64,000 nucleotides of DNA from M3007 sp044347755 (GCA_044347755.1 JBIKUE010000001.1:62001-126000); one strand, 5' to 3'. Positions 40,602-50,699 are shown, counted from the stretch's first letter. Numbers and translations are program-made. The notes: generated from the letters alone by a model not told the origin.

Positions 40602-40987
40602 GGTATTGCGAACTTTAAGTGGTTAAAAATTAGAAGGAACGGTCTCTAAAGATTAGAACTTGGTCAGGTATCAGGTAGTAATTGTTATGTCTTGATGCAG
40701 AACAACTTTTTAAGGTTGCATGTTTAAGTATAAAATCATCTTCTTCTGCAATTTTAAAACAATGTTATAGCCAAGAAATGGGATTGGCAAAAAATTTAAC
40801 TAAATTCTATCTCATTTTTATTTTACGGATTATTATGCGGGTAAATGTGTGTTGTTCAGGCATTTTAATCGGTAATTTATTATTGTGCAAACAGTGTTAA
40901 ATTTTTAAAAAAACTGCATTGGACTTTTCAGAGGGAATAAAGCATCTTTGCGGCCCTCGGTTTATCAACTTTTCCTTTCTCATCACC
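40602..40987. other. AT-rich intergenic region between divergent hpf and aldehyde dehydrogenase genes
   Basis: The 386 bp hold no gene I can support. A 72-codon frame at 40682-40900 has no family match and a Cys/Ile/Leu-rich composition, and is treated as noise. A near-consensus -7 box, CATCTTTG at 40948-40955, lies 33 nt before the dehydrogenase ATG. The hpf promoter is not obvious. Confidence 0.6.
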
Positions 40988-42439
40988 ATGAACAAAGATC
41001 AACCCGTAGTTTCCCTTAATCCTGATTTAAAAGCTGAAATCCACCGTGTTTTTGCCTTGCAAAAAGAACATCAATGGGAGGTTGGACGAACAAATGCCAG
41101 GCAGCGCATTGCCAAACTGAAAAGACTGCATCAAACGATCCTGGAATATCGGCTACCGCTGGAAAAGGCTCTGTGGGCAGATTTGCGAAAAAGCCCGGCA
41201 GAGGTTAATATATCTGAATTAGGCGTGGTACTGCATGAAATTCGCTTTGCTATTGATCATCTGGCTTCATGGATGACCCCCAAGCGGGTAGGCGCATCTC
41301 TGCCCTTGTTCCGTTCGCATAATGAGATTCAGTACGAGCCTAAAGGGGTATGTCTAATCATTGCGCCCTGGAATTTTCCATTCAACCTGAGTTTCGATCC
41401 AATGGTGTCGGCCATTGCCGCCGGTAATTGTGTGATACTCAAACCTTCTGAGTTTTCGCCGAACACCAATGTCGTAATACGTGAGATTCTGGATAAGTGT
41501 TTCCCTCCGGGAGAGGTGAGTATGTTTGAAGGTGACGCCAGTGTGGCTCAGGAGTTACTATCCTTACCTTTCAATCATATATTTTTCACGGGCAGCACCT
41601 CCGTTGGTAAGGTAGTGATGCGTGCAGCAGCTGAGCACCTTAGTTCCGTTACCCTTGAATTGGGCGGCAAAAGCCCGGTTATTGTAGATAAAACAGCTGA
41701 CCTTGACACCGCTGCTGCCAAGATCGCCTGGTTGAAAGTGATTAATGCGGGACAAACCTGCATTGCACCGGACTATGTAATAGTACATGAAGACTGTTAT
41801 GACAAGCTCCTTGAGAAACTCCGCTATCATCTAAAGGCTTTTTATGGAAGTACTCCTGAGGAGGTCAAGTCATCGCCGGATATATGCAGGATTGTTGGCA
41901 GCCGGCATTTCCAACGGGTGAAATATTTGCTGGATGATGCATTAGAACAAGGGGCAACACTGGAATATGGTGGGGAATCAGACTTTTTGGACCTGTATAT
42001 TGCTCCCACCATCCTTAGCGGGGTGCCGGAAACAGCTAAAATTTGGGAAGAAGAAATTTTTGGGCCCATAATGCCCATACGCACTTATAAGCATACGGCA
42101 GAAGCCATTGCCTATATAAATGCAAGACCTAAGCCGCTATCGATGTACTTTTTCTCCAATTCTGACCGTGAAATTCGGCACATGCTTGCAGAAACCCGTT
42201 GTGGAGGGGTAACAGTTAATGATTGCGGACCTCATTTTTACAATCCTGAACTACCGTTCGGAGGCAGCAATGCCAGCGGACTTGGAAATTGTCACGGCGA
42301 ATTTGGGTTCCTGGAATTCACCAACTCCAAAGGTGTACTATACCAGGCTAAATATTTGCCCGTTTCCAAATTTTTCCTGCCTCCTTATGGCGGAAAATTA
42401 CGCAACTTACTGCTTGAAGGTCTGGTTAAGTGGTTCTGA
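40988..42439 (+). CDS. Aldehyde dehydrogenase, class 3-like
   Basis: The protein has 483 residues from the ATG at 40988. NAD(P)-dependent oxidation of aldehydes to acids is shown by E224 in TLELGGKSP and the catalytic C258 in NAGQTCIAPDYV. The N-terminal IIAPWNFPFNLSFDPMVSAI and the TGSTSVGKVV nucleotide-binding segment are also present. The absence of an N-terminal extension and the C-terminal hydrophobic tail region (PPYGGKLRNLLLEGLVKWF) fit the class 3/fatty-aldehyde group. The substrate is unknown. It ends 2 bp from the convergent E1 gene. Confidence 0.94.
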   Translation: MNKDQPVVSLNPDLKAEIHRVFALQKEHQWEVGRTNARQRIAKLKRLHQTILEYRLPLEKALWADLRKSPAEVNISELGVVLHEIRFAIDHLASWMTPKRVGASLPLFRSHNEIQYEPKGVCLIIAPWNFPFNLSFDPMVSAIAAGNCVILKPSEFSPNTNVVIREILDKCFPPGEVSMFEGDASVAQELLSLPFNHIFFTGSTSVGKVVMRAAAEHLSSVTLELGGKSPVIVDKTADLDTAAAKIAWLKVINAGQTCIAPDYVIVHEDCYDKLLEKLRYHLKAFYGSTPEEVKSSPDICRIVGSRHFQRVKYLLDDALEQGATLEYGGESDFLDLYIAPTILSGVPETAKIWEEEIFGPIMPIRTYKHTAEAIAYINARPKPLSMYFFSNSDREIRHMLAETRCGGVTVNDCGPHFYNPELPFGGSNASGLGNCHGEFGFLEFTNSKGVLYQAKYLPVSKFFLPPYGGKLRNLLLEGLVKWF

Positions 42440-42441
42440 TC

Positions 42442-44637
42442 TTACCAGGCCAGTATGGCAGCCATTGCCTCGGCGACCTTTTCAATAGATGGAATCATGG
42501 TTTGCTCCAGCGTCGTGTTTAGCGGTACTGCAGGCATATTTTCTGCGCCAATGGTTCTAACTGGCGCATCCAGAAACGTGAAACAATTTTCCTGTATTCG
42601 GGCGGCAAGTGTTTGTGCAAACGACCCATTTACCTGTTCTTCAGTAACCACCAAAACCCGGCCATGTTGGCGGGCTGCAGTATACATAGCTTCTTCATCC
42701 AAGGGGGACAAGGTGCGTAAATCCAGAATTTCTATACGTCCTGGGAATTGTTCTGCAGCATTGAGTGCCCAATGGACACCCATACCATAGGTAATCACCG
42801 CGAGGGTTTCTCCCTTCTGAATGCTGTCAGGTGCGGCAGTCAAGGCTAAACGGGCTTTCCCAAACGGCACCACATAATCGGCATCCGGTTCAATGGTGCG
42901 AGCCGCTTCTGTGCCACGCACCTTGCTCCAATAAAGCCCTTTATGTTCAAAGATAACAACCGGATTAGGATCATGCCAGGCTGCTTTAAGGAGCCCTTTG
43001 AGGTCTGCACCATTGCTTGGGTAAGCAATTTTTACGCCCCTAATCTGTGTAACCACACTTTCCACGCTACTGCTGTGATAAGGGCCTCCGCTGCCATATG
43101 CTCCAATGGGTACCCTAAGCACGCAGCTCACGGGCCACTTTCCATTGCTGAGATAACAACTGCGTGCTACTTCTGTAAACAACTGGTTCAATCCCGGCCA
43201 GATGTAATCGGCAAATTGTACTTCAACAATTGGTTTTAACCCTACGGCACTCATTCCAGCAGTGCTTCCTACTATAAAAGCTTCCTGGATGGGTGTATTA
43301 AATACCCGATGATCGCCAAATTTTTCGGCCAGGGTAGCGGCCTCTCTGAATACACCACCAAGGCGGCGACCCACATCCTGACCATAAAGCAGACATTCCG
43401 GATACTTACGCATCAATTCTTCAATGGCAAACAAGGCGCAGTCCACCATAACCTTGGTTTCACCATTTTGGGGTGATCTGTTGCCTGCTTCTTCCGTAAT
43501 TGGCGTTGGGGCGAAATCATGGGTAAACAGATCTTCCGGCTTTGGGTCTTCGGCCTCCCTGGATGCATCGAAATCTTGCTGTACTGTGTTGCTGGCCTGA
43601 GTTTCCAGATCTATCAAGTCTTTTTCCGAAAAGCCATTTTCCAATAACAGCTTGCGCAGGATGGGGTAGGGGTCTCGCTTGGCATGCTCTTCCAGATCAT
43701 CCCGATACCATTCTTTTCGTACGCCAGAGGTATGGTGATTCAACAGAGGAACCCTGGCATGCACTAAAAAAGGCCTTCGTTCCCGCCGGATGTTATCCAT
43801 CACCTGAAGGATGGTGTTCCAACATTGGGTGAAATCATTGCCTTCTATACTCACTGTTTCCAGTCCCGGGAATCCTTTAGCGTATTCAGCAGCATTCGCC
43901 ACCCGTGTTTCGGCAGCATTAGCCGAAATATCCCAGCCATTATCCTGAACCAGGTAAAGGATGGGCAGTTTTTTCAAAACAGCCATTTGAAAGGCTTCAG
44001 CTACTTCCCCTTCTGTTACGGAGGCATCTCCCAGGGAGCAAACAACAAGGCCTGGCATGGCGTGTGCTTTGCCATTTTTTGCTTTAAAATGATAAGGGTA
44101 TGGGTTTTCCAGATCCACTGTCCTGCCATTGGAATGGGTGTCTTGCGGCTCCACTCCATTGACTCGTTGCATAGCCTCCTGATACCAAAAACCCAGGGCA
44201 GCTCCTGTCGCGGGAATTGCCTGCATTCCGGTTGCGCTACTTTGGTGCGGTATCTTAGGGAATTGATTCTCTCTTAGAGATGGGTGACAGTAGTATGACC
44301 TCCCTCCGGAGAACGGGTCGTCCCTTTTGGCCATAAGTTGCAGCATGAGATGGTAGGGGCGCAACCCCATGCCAAGCAGCATGCTGTCATCACGATAATA
44401 CGGATACGCAAAATCCTGTGGCATCAACTGCATGCCTACTGCGAGTTGAATGGCTTCATGCCCTCGTGAAGTAGCATGAACATATTTACTGACAAATTTA
44501 AAATTTGCCTCGTAGATATCCGTCATTGCTTTGGCCGTAGCCATTAGCCTGAATGCTTTTTCCAGAATATTTTTGTCTGGAGTGGCAGTATAGCGACTTA
44601 TTTGATCTTTTTTTGTGGTGGCTGTTCTATTAGGCAC
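42442..44637 (-). CDS. 2-oxoacid dehydrogenase E1, fused alpha and beta subunits
   Basis: The protein has 731 residues. The alpha part (about 1-375) has the thiamine-diphosphate motif starting GDASVTEGEVAEAF at 203 and ending QDN, and the HQSSATGMQAIPATGAALG segment. A Pro/Glu-rich linker (about 375-400) joins it to the beta part (about 400-731), with VDCALFAIEELMRKYPECLL, PIVEVQFADYIWPGLNQL and GAYGSGGPYHSSSVE. Fused E1s of this kind in Bacteroidota decarboxylate branched-chain 2-oxoacids or pyruvate. Which one cannot be told here. The E2/E3 genes are not in the window. A -7 box lies at 44720-44727. Confidence 0.94.
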   Translation of the reverse strand: MPNRTATTKKDQISRYTATPDKNILEKAFRLMATAKAMTDIYEANFKFVSKYVHATSRGHEAIQLAVGMQLMPQDFAYPYYRDDSMLLGMGLRPYHLMLQLMAKRDDPFSGGRSYYCHPSLRENQFPKIPHQSSATGMQAIPATGAALGFWYQEAMQRVNGVEPQDTHSNGRTVDLENPYPYHFKAKNGKAHAMPGLVVCSLGDASVTEGEVAEAFQMAVLKKLPILYLVQDNGWDISANAAETRVANAAEYAKGFPGLETVSIEGNDFTQCWNTILQVMDNIRRERRPFLVHARVPLLNHHTSGVRKEWYRDDLEEHAKRDPYPILRKLLLENGFSEKDLIDLETQASNTVQQDFDASREAEDPKPEDLFTHDFAPTPITEEAGNRSPQNGETKVMVDCALFAIEELMRKYPECLLYGQDVGRRLGGVFREAATLAEKFGDHRVFNTPIQEAFIVGSTAGMSAVGLKPIVEVQFADYIWPGLNQLFTEVARSCYLSNGKWPVSCVLRVPIGAYGSGGPYHSSSVESVVTQIRGVKIAYPSNGADLKGLLKAAWHDPNPVVIFEHKGLYWSKVRGTEAARTIEPDADYVVPFGKARLALTAAPDSIQKGETLAVITYGMGVHWALNAAEQFPGRIEILDLRTLSPLDEEAMYTAARQHGRVLVVTEEQVNGSFAQTLAARIQENCFTFLDAPVRTIGAENMPAVPLNTTLEQTMIPSIEKVAEAMAAILAW

Positions 44638-44719
44638 GTGATGGAAATTTAAAGGACTCTTTTTCTTGACAATAAAAAGCCAAAATGCAGTTCAGATAGT
44701 TCTAAATTAGTTGGCCGCG

Positions 44720-44727
44720 CAAAAGTA
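44720..44727 (-). promoter_or_regulatory. -7 promoter element for the E1 gene
   Basis: The minus strand reads TACTTTTG, 83 nt before the E1 ATG at 44637. It overlaps the region just upstream of the divergent nadR ATG at 44735. Confidence 0.5.
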
Positions 44728-44734
44728 CATAAAC

Positions 44735-45688
44735 ATGAAGCAAGGTTTTATTCTGGGAAAATTTGATCCATTGCATCGAGGGCACGAGGCCCTGATTGCA
44801 GAAGCCCGATTGCACTGTGATCAGCTTAGTATTTTAGTTTTGGGAGACCCGAAAACAGAAAGTCCAGGATGGCAACGGTATCAATGGGTGAAAAATACCT
44901 GGCCTGATCTACAGGTAGTTCAGGTAGCTGGTGGTCTTGAACAAGCACTACAATTTATAGCACGGCATCCAGGAAAGAAGAAAATTTTGTTGGATGGTCT
45001 GGGTAAGTGGAAAATGCTGAATCTGCCTCCTTTAGTGGATTATTACAGGATATATGAAGAAGCAACATCTGATTTGCCGTCAACTCGGGTTATCAGAAGA
45101 CAACCTTACAGTCATCACCATTTTTTACTGCCTGTTTCTAGAGCCGCATTTGTGCATAGAATTGCGCTGGTTGGACCTGAAAGTTGTGGCAAAAGTTTTT
45201 TAGCCGAAAAACTGGCTGCTCATTATAATACAGTGCATGTAGAAGAATACGGCCGAACCTATTGTGAAAAATTCGGGATGGATTCAACTGATCTGGACTT
45301 TGCACATGTAGCAGGTGGACAATTGTACCGGGAAGATGAAATGGCTTTGCAGGCAAATAAGGTGCTGTTTTGTGACACCGAGTTATTGGTAACACAAATT
45401 TGGAGCGAGGTCTACTTTAAGGGCAAATGTCAGCCATGGATCTATTGGGCCAATCATGAGCGTCATTATGCCCACTTTTTACTTTGTGCTCCGGATATTC
45501 CCTGGGTAAATGACGGACTCAGGGAGTTTGAATATGCCAGATCATGGATGTTTGATCGACTTCTGGAAGAATTGGAATGCCGACAGTTGCCCTTTTCCGT
45601 CATTCATGGTGGTTTTGAAGAACGTTGGGCAAAGGCGACGGTGGTGGTAGAACAGGTAATCGGCACCAAAGGTGGCGGGACTTCATAG
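44735..45688 (+). CDS. nadR: NadR-like bifunctional NMN adenylyltransferase / ribosylnicotinamide kinase
   Basis: The protein has 317 residues from the ATG at 44735. An upstream in-frame TTG at 44711 is rejected. The N-terminal nucleotidyltransferase domain (about 1-130) has GKFDPLHRGH at 8-17 and LPSTRVIRR in place of the usual ISxTxIR. The C-terminal kinase domain has the P-loop GPESCGKS at 147-154, followed by VEEYGRTYCEKFG. NadR makes NAD from NMN and phosphorylates nicotinamide riboside, so it would serve NAD salvage. The helix-turn-helix domain of enteric NadR is absent, so it is not a DNA-binding repressor. Confidence 0.92.
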   Translation: MKQGFILGKFDPLHRGHEALIAEARLHCDQLSILVLGDPKTESPGWQRYQWVKNTWPDLQVVQVAGGLEQALQFIARHPGKKKILLDGLGKWKMLNLPPLVDYYRIYEEATSDLPSTRVIRRQPYSHHHFLLPVSRAAFVHRIALVGPESCGKSFLAEKLAAHYNTVHVEEYGRTYCEKFGMDSTDLDFAHVAGGQLYREDEMALQANKVLFCDTELLVTQIWSEVYFKGKCQPWIYWANHERHYAHFLLCAPDIPWVNDGLREFEYARSWMFDRLLEELECRQLPFSVIHGGFEERWAKATVVVEQVIGTKGGGTS

Positions 45689-45745
45689 GTAGTTAGTGAA
45701 CAAACTCACCAATTGGCTGGTTTGGGCAATTTTTTGTCGATGGAA

Positions 45746-45778
45746 TTGGAACTTTAAGATAATCATTTCTTAATTTTG
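45746..45778 (+). promoter_or_regulatory. Promoter of susC-susD
   Basis: The -7 box TAATTTTG lies at 45771-45778. A -33 TTG at 45746-45748 is 22 bp upstream, within the usual spacing. This predicts a leader of roughly 180 nt before the susC ATG, long and AT-rich. The leader could hold regulatory structure, but I see no clear hairpin. Confidence 0.5.
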
Positions 45779-45959
45779 AAATAATATTTTTTGTCCCAAA
45801 AGATACATTCAAGTGAAAATGTCGCTTTATTTGCTCCGAAATCAAGATGTTCGATTTGTATAATCCCTTGATTTAGAATGTCATATGCCCCAATAGCTCA
45901 AGTGTATTACTATTATTTTTTTGACATTTACTAATTTTAACCAAATCAAATTTCATTGT

Positions 45960-48900
45960 ATGAAGCAATTCCTACTCGGGCTTGCCTTGCTCTTACTGAG
46001 CGCTTCGCAAGTTTTGTCACAGCGCGTTGTGACGGGAAAAGTCTCCGATGATCAGGGTGAACCGCTCATCGGTGCAACGGTTACCGCACCTGGTACCTCT
46101 TCAGGTACATCAACAGATGCAAATGGTATGTTCCGTTTTTCAGTTTCTTCTGGTTCGACACTATTAAAGGTGTCTTACACCGGTTACCTCACTCAGGATG
46201 TTCCGCTCACATCTGCATCAGACTACAACGTAGTGATGCAGGTGAATCCGAACACCTTGCAGGAAGTGGTCGTTGTGGGTTATGGTACCCAGCAAAAACG
46301 AGCCATCACGGGTAGTATTTCCTCCATTAAAGGGGATGATATCGCCCAGTTACCGGCTCAGAGTTTTGACCAGTTACTGCAAGGCCGTGCAGCCGGTGTG
46401 AACGTCAGCCTGCCGAATGGTGTGTTGAACAACCCTCCGGTATTCCGTGTACGTGGTATCAACTCCATTAACCTGAGCTCCTTCCCGCTCGTGGTTATTG
46501 ATGGTGTGCCAACCTTTACAGGCTCTTTTGGTAACAATGCCGCTAACAACCCACTGTCTAACCTGAACCCTGCCGATATTGAGAGCATCGACATCTTGAA
46601 AGATGCCTCTGCTACGGCTATTTATGGTTCTCGTGCATCTGCAGGTGTTGTGCTGATTACCACCAAGCGTGGCCAAAAAGGCAAAACTCGTGTAAACTAC
46701 GACCTTTGGACCGGCTGGACACAGGCTGTTCGCGTTCCTGAAGTGCTTAATGCACAACAGTACGTTGAAGTTAAAAATGAGGCAGCAGCAAATGCAGGCC
46801 TGTCTGGCCCTCAGTACTTCCTGGATACCATCAATGGCCAACAGGTAGATACCCGCTGGGCAGACTACATTTACCGCAATGCTTTCCAGCAAAGCCACGC
46901 ATTAAACTTCTCCGGTGGATCTGATCAAACTACCTATTACATGGCTTTGGGCTATACCCGCCAGGAAGGTATGATCGTGAACAATGAGTTTGAGCGCCTT
47001 TCCGGTCGTATCAATCTCGATCATAAGCTGACAGATCGTATCAAAATTGGTGGTAATATTGCCTACGGTAAAAACAATAATGCCGCACCAAACACCGGAT
47101 CACTTCCTGGTGAAGCTTTTGCTACCTCAGGTATTGGTCGTTTGGCCTTTGTATTGTCTCCAGTGGTAGACCCATATCGTTACGATGCCAGTGGCAATCG
47201 CCTCACTGGTACTGCACAGTATAATATCACTTCTACCAACCAGCTTGGACTCGGAAAAAACAAGCAGACTACTGGCTTTATCAACCCGATTCCATTGATT
47301 GATCTGAACAGAGCCACTTCTGAAGCCAACCAAATTCAGGCTTCTGTTTATGGAGAACTTGAAATTGTAAAGGATTTGAAAGTAAAATCCATTTACGGTA
47401 TTGACAACGTAGGTTTTGAAAACCAGACATATTGGACTCCAGTCCACGGCGACGGTTTTGGTCAAAACGGTTTGGCCGCCAACATTTTCGTTCGCAACAA
47501 TCGCTGGAACTGGCAAAACCTCGTGTCGTACGACCTGAACCTTCAGGACAAGCACAAAATTGGACTGCTTGCCGGTAACGAACAACAGTATACCAAGACG
47601 GAGGGCTGGGGTGCTCAGCGTACCGCTATTGCAGATCCTTTCTTCACCACCTACCAGGGTAACTTTACTACGATCAACCCGAGCGGTAACTTCCAGGGCG
47701 AGAACTATCTGCTTTCCTACTTCGGCCGTGCGACGTATGAATTCAACCGTCGTTACTTCCTGACCGCTAACATTCGTCAGGATGAATACTCTGCATATGC
47801 TCCGGGCAATAAAAAAGGAACATTCTGGGGCGCTTCTGCCGGATGGAATATCTCTGAAGAAGATTTCTGGAAAAACAGCATCGGCAAAACCGTGAACTAC
47901 TTCAAAATTCGTGGTAGCTATGGTACAGTAGGTAATGCCAACGGTATTGGTGATTTCGCATCCCTGAGCCTTTATAACTCTGGCTTGTATGGCGCAGCGC
48001 CAACTTTCTTCTTTAGCCAGGCCGGAAACCCACAACTGTCTTGGGAATCCAGCAAAAAACTGGACGTTGGTGTAGTATTCGGTTTGTTCAACGATCGTAT
48101 CCAGGGTGAATATACCTATTTCACCAACCTGATCGACGGACTTATTTTGGCTGCTCCACAGGCTCCATCCAAAGGTATTCCTGGAAACTCCATCAATATC
48201 AACGTTGGATCTATGGAGAATGTTGGTCATGAATTTGGATTGAGTGCAACGGTGTTGCGTAAGGGCAAGTTCAGCTGGACTACCAACGCCAATATCACTC
48301 TGATGAGAAATGAAGTCCTGGAACTGGCTGAAGGTAACTCAGACATTCTGGCGCAAACTTCAGGATTGGAAACTACCAGCATTATCCGTGTTGGAGAATC
48401 CATCGGCTCTATCTATGCTGTTGAAACGCAAGGTGTTAACCCTGCAAATGGCCAGCGGATCTTTGTGAAATATGATTACGATGCCGATGGTAACCGTATC
48501 GGTTCCTACCAGGTTCAGTACAACCACGCAGCTCCAGCCGGTCAGCGCTGGACTCGTATTGACAACGGTGCATTTGTTTCTGCGCCATCTCAAATTAATG
48601 ATGGTAACATTTATGGACCAACCCTTCCAAAATGGTTTGGTGGATGGGACAATACCTTTACCTACGGTCCGTTCGATCTGAACATTCAGATGAACTATGC
48701 TGGTGGCAACTATATCTACAATGGTAGCAAAGCCGGTTTGCGCGACCAGCGTTTCTGGAACAACCATGTAGATGTTTTGGATCGTTGGACTGAAAACAAT
48801 ACAGATGGTTCTATTCCACGCGTGGTATTTGGTGATAACGTTTCCAACGGTTCTGCCATTACGATGTCTGAAAACGTGGAAAAAGGAGACTTCCTCCGGA

Positions 48901-49130
48901 TCCGTAACATCACGTTTGGCTATCGTCTGCCATCCAGTGTTCTGGATAAGGCAAAAATCTCCAACCTGCGTGTGTATGGTTCTGTTAACAATGCATTCTT
49001 GTTCACCAATTATTCCGGTACAGACCCAGAGGTTTCTACCAACGGTAACAGCAACTCTGCTCCAGGTGTTGACCGTAACACAGTGCCAATGGCACGCACG
49101 TTTGTGGTTGGCCTGAATCTCGGTTTCTAA
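45960..49130 (+). CDS. SusC/RagA-type TonB-dependent outer-membrane transporter
   Basis: The protein has 1056 residues from the ATG at 45960 (MKQFLLGLALLLLSASQVLS signal peptide). A carboxypeptidase-D-like regulatory domain (about 22-95) carries GKVSDDQGEPLIGATV. The plug domain follows at about 105-225 (EVVVVGYGTQQKRAITGSIS, ADIESIDILKDASATAIYGS, RASAGVVLITTKRG), then the 22-strand barrel to the C-terminal aromatic (VVGLNLGF). With the SusD protein it imports an oligomer, peptide or other large substrate using TonB. There are no degradative enzymes or regulators in the locus. Codon use is strongly biased, unlike most neighbours, suggesting high expression. Confidence 0.97.
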   Translation: MKQFLLGLALLLLSASQVLSQRVVTGKVSDDQGEPLIGATVTAPGTSSGTSTDANGMFRFSVSSGSTLLKVSYTGYLTQDVPLTSASDYNVVMQVNPNTLQEVVVVGYGTQQKRAITGSISSIKGDDIAQLPAQSFDQLLQGRAAGVNVSLPNGVLNNPPVFRVRGINSINLSSFPLVVIDGVPTFTGSFGNNAANNPLSNLNPADIESIDILKDASATAIYGSRASAGVVLITTKRGQKGKTRVNYDLWTGWTQAVRVPEVLNAQQYVEVKNEAAANAGLSGPQYFLDTINGQQVDTRWADYIYRNAFQQSHALNFSGGSDQTTYYMALGYTRQEGMIVNNEFERLSGRINLDHKLTDRIKIGGNIAYGKNNNAAPNTGSLPGEAFATSGIGRLAFVLSPVVDPYRYDASGNRLTGTAQYNITSTNQLGLGKNKQTTGFINPIPLIDLNRATSEANQIQASVYGELEIVKDLKVKSIYGIDNVGFENQTYWTPVHGDGFGQNGLAANIFVRNNRWNWQNLVSYDLNLQDKHKIGLLAGNEQQYTKTEGWGAQRTAIADPFFTTYQGNFTTINPSGNFQGENYLLSYFGRATYEFNRRYFLTANIRQDEYSAYAPGNKKGTFWGASAGWNISEEDFWKNSIGKTVNYFKIRGSYGTVGNANGIGDFASLSLYNSGLYGAAPTFFFSQAGNPQLSWESSKKLDVGVVFGLFNDRIQGEYTYFTNLIDGLILAAPQAPSKGIPGNSININVGSMENVGHEFGLSATVLRKGKFSWTTNANITLMRNEVLELAEGNSDILAQTSGLETTSIIRVGESIGSIYAVETQGVNPANGQRIFVKYDYDADGNRIGSYQVQYNHAAPAGQRWTRIDNGAFVSAPSQINDGNIYGPTLPKWFGGWDNTFTYGPFDLNIQMNYAGGNYIYNGSKAGLRDQRFWNNHVDVLDRWTENNTDGSIPRVVFGDNVSNGSAITMSENVEKGDFLRIRNITFGYRLPSSVLDKAKISNLRVYGSVNNAFLFTNYSGTDPEVSTNGNSNSAPGVDRNTVPMARTFVVGLNLGF

Positions 49131-49164
49131 TTCCAATTTCTAACCATTCATTTTGAATAATATC

Positions 49165-50634
49165 ATGCAAGCATATAAAAAACTCTCCATCTTGCTCATT
49201 GCATTAGGTGCATTGATGGTGCCAAATGCATGCCAGAAAGATTTGTTGGATCCAGCTCCACTGAACAGTCTTTCCTCAGCTACAGCATTTTCTACTCCTG
49301 ACCGTTTTGTGAGTCAGCTAAACGGTTTGTACGACAACGTTAAAAGCGGCGCATACTACGGTGGCCGTTTCATCGTGTATGGCGACATTCGTGCAGAGGA
49401 GTTCCTGAATGAAACGACCAATAACGTAACAGGTTTCTCTGTATGGAACCACACCGTTGCCGAAACCAATATCAATGATGTAAACAACCTTTGGAATGCT
49501 GTTTACTATGCCATCAATAGCTGCAACCTTTTCATCGAAGGAGCTGATGCTAACCGTGCCGTGGTAAATGACAACGCCAAGGTAGATGGCTACATTGCTG
49601 AAGCAAAGTTCATCCGTGCGCTTTGCTACCACAGCCTTCTTTCGCTGTACTGCCGTCCGTATGCAGATGGCAATGGCTCTCAGCTTGGCGTTCCGCTGCG
49701 TTTGCGTGCCGAGGTTGGACCCGGTAACAATGACCTGGCCCGCAGCACTGTTGCTCAGGTATACACCCAGATCCTTTCTGACCTGAATGATGCTGAAGCT
49801 AACCTTCCGGCTACTCAGGGAAGTGCATTGCTGAACACCACACGTGCACACAAAAACACGGCTATTGCCTTTAAGACCCGTGTTTATATGAACATGCAGC
49901 GTTATGCAGACGTAATCACAGAAGCTAACAAAATCGTTCCTGCCTCTGCGCCTTTCAAGGCCGCAAGTGGTGTGGCTCACGAGCTTCAGGCTAATGTGAA
50001 AAATGTATTCAGCACGCCTTACACGACAACGGAGAGCATCTTCTCCATGCCGTTCACGACCAACGACCTGCCTGGCACACAAAATGGTCTCGGCAGCTAC
50101 TACAATCCTGGTCCTCGCGGTATTGGTGATTTCTCCATGAACAAGGCTGGTATTATTGGCGACTCTGTGAACTTCACCGTTACGGATGCTCGTCGTCAGT
50201 TTGTGTTCTTCAACTCTGCTAACAGTAAATGGTACCTCAATAAATTCCCTGCAGGACCTGAACACCTGGACTACGCTCCGGTAATTCGTTATGCAGAGGT
50301 ACTGTTGAACCTCGCAGAGGCAGAAGCTCGTGTAAATGGTTTGAACCAACGGTCGGTTGATCTTCTGAATGCCGTTCACGGCCGTTCTGAACCAACCAAA
50401 GTTTATGCTTTGGCTGACTTCGCAGATGCAGCTGCGTTCAACGCTCAGTTGTTGACCGAACGTCGCATTGAGTTGCTGGGTGAAGGTTTCCGTAACCAGG
50501 ATTGCCAGCGTCTGTTGTCTCCACTGCCTGGAAAAGGTACCATTGGCGCAGTGGCTGCGTCTAACCCGGACTACATCTGGCCTATTCCATCCGGTGAGCG
50601 TGCAGTGAATAAACTGTGCTTACCGAATCCGTAA
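49165..50634 (+). CDS. SusD/RagB-type surface lipoprotein
   Basis: The protein has 489 residues from the ATG at 49165 (MQAYKKLSILLIALGALMVP). The N-terminus ends NACQKD, where the cysteine is the expected lipid-modified residue. The helical TPR-like SusD fold is indicated by ATAFSTPDRFVSQLNGLYDN, EAKFIRALCYHSLLSLYCRP and VIRYAEVLLNLAEAEARVNG. It ends ERRIELLGEGFRNQDCQRLL and YIWPIPSGE, as in the family. It forms the lid of the SusC transporter and binds substrate. It lies 34 bp after susC, shares its biased codon use, and is followed by a strong terminator. Confidence 0.96.
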   Translation: MQAYKKLSILLIALGALMVPNACQKDLLDPAPLNSLSSATAFSTPDRFVSQLNGLYDNVKSGAYYGGRFIVYGDIRAEEFLNETTNNVTGFSVWNHTVAETNINDVNNLWNAVYYAINSCNLFIEGADANRAVVNDNAKVDGYIAEAKFIRALCYHSLLSLYCRPYADGNGSQLGVPLRLRAEVGPGNNDLARSTVAQVYTQILSDLNDAEANLPATQGSALLNTTRAHKNTAIAFKTRVYMNMQRYADVITEANKIVPASAPFKAASGVAHELQANVKNVFSTPYTTTESIFSMPFTTNDLPGTQNGLGSYYNPGPRGIGDFSMNKAGIIGDSVNFTVTDARRQFVFFNSANSKWYLNKFPAGPEHLDYAPVIRYAEVLLNLAEAEARVNGLNQRSVDLLNAVHGRSEPTKVYALADFADAAAFNAQLLTERRIELLGEGFRNQDCQRLLSPLPGKGTIGAVAASNPDYIWPIPSGERAVNKLCLPNP

Positions 50635-50653
50635 TAGTGGATTAGGATCACAT

Positions 50654-50699
50654 AAAAAAACTGCCCGGTGCGACATGTTCGCTACCGGGCAGTTTTTTT
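50654..50699 (+). terminator. Rho-independent terminator after susD
   Basis: ACTGCCCGGT (50660-50669) and ACCGGGCAGT (50684-50693) are perfect arms with a 14-nt loop. The hairpin is flanked by a run of A before and a run of T after, so it can act in both directions. It ends the susC-susD unit. Confidence 0.9.

Noticed and set aside
40682..40900. 72-codon plus-strand frame in the AT-rich gap before the aldehyde dehydrogenase gene
   Set aside because: The composition is that of random AT-rich DNA (many I, L, K and C), and there is no -7 box at its start and no family match.
45779..45959. Possible riboswitch in the long susC leader
   Set aside because: I could not find conserved riboswitch motifs or a convincing paired stem, only AT-rich sequence with weak extra -7-like boxes.
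47127..48230. Long minus-strand open frames opposite susC and susD (also 48360-49136 and 49318-50379)
   Set aside because: They mirror the strongly biased codon use of susC/susD and have no recognisable domains, signal peptides or promoters.
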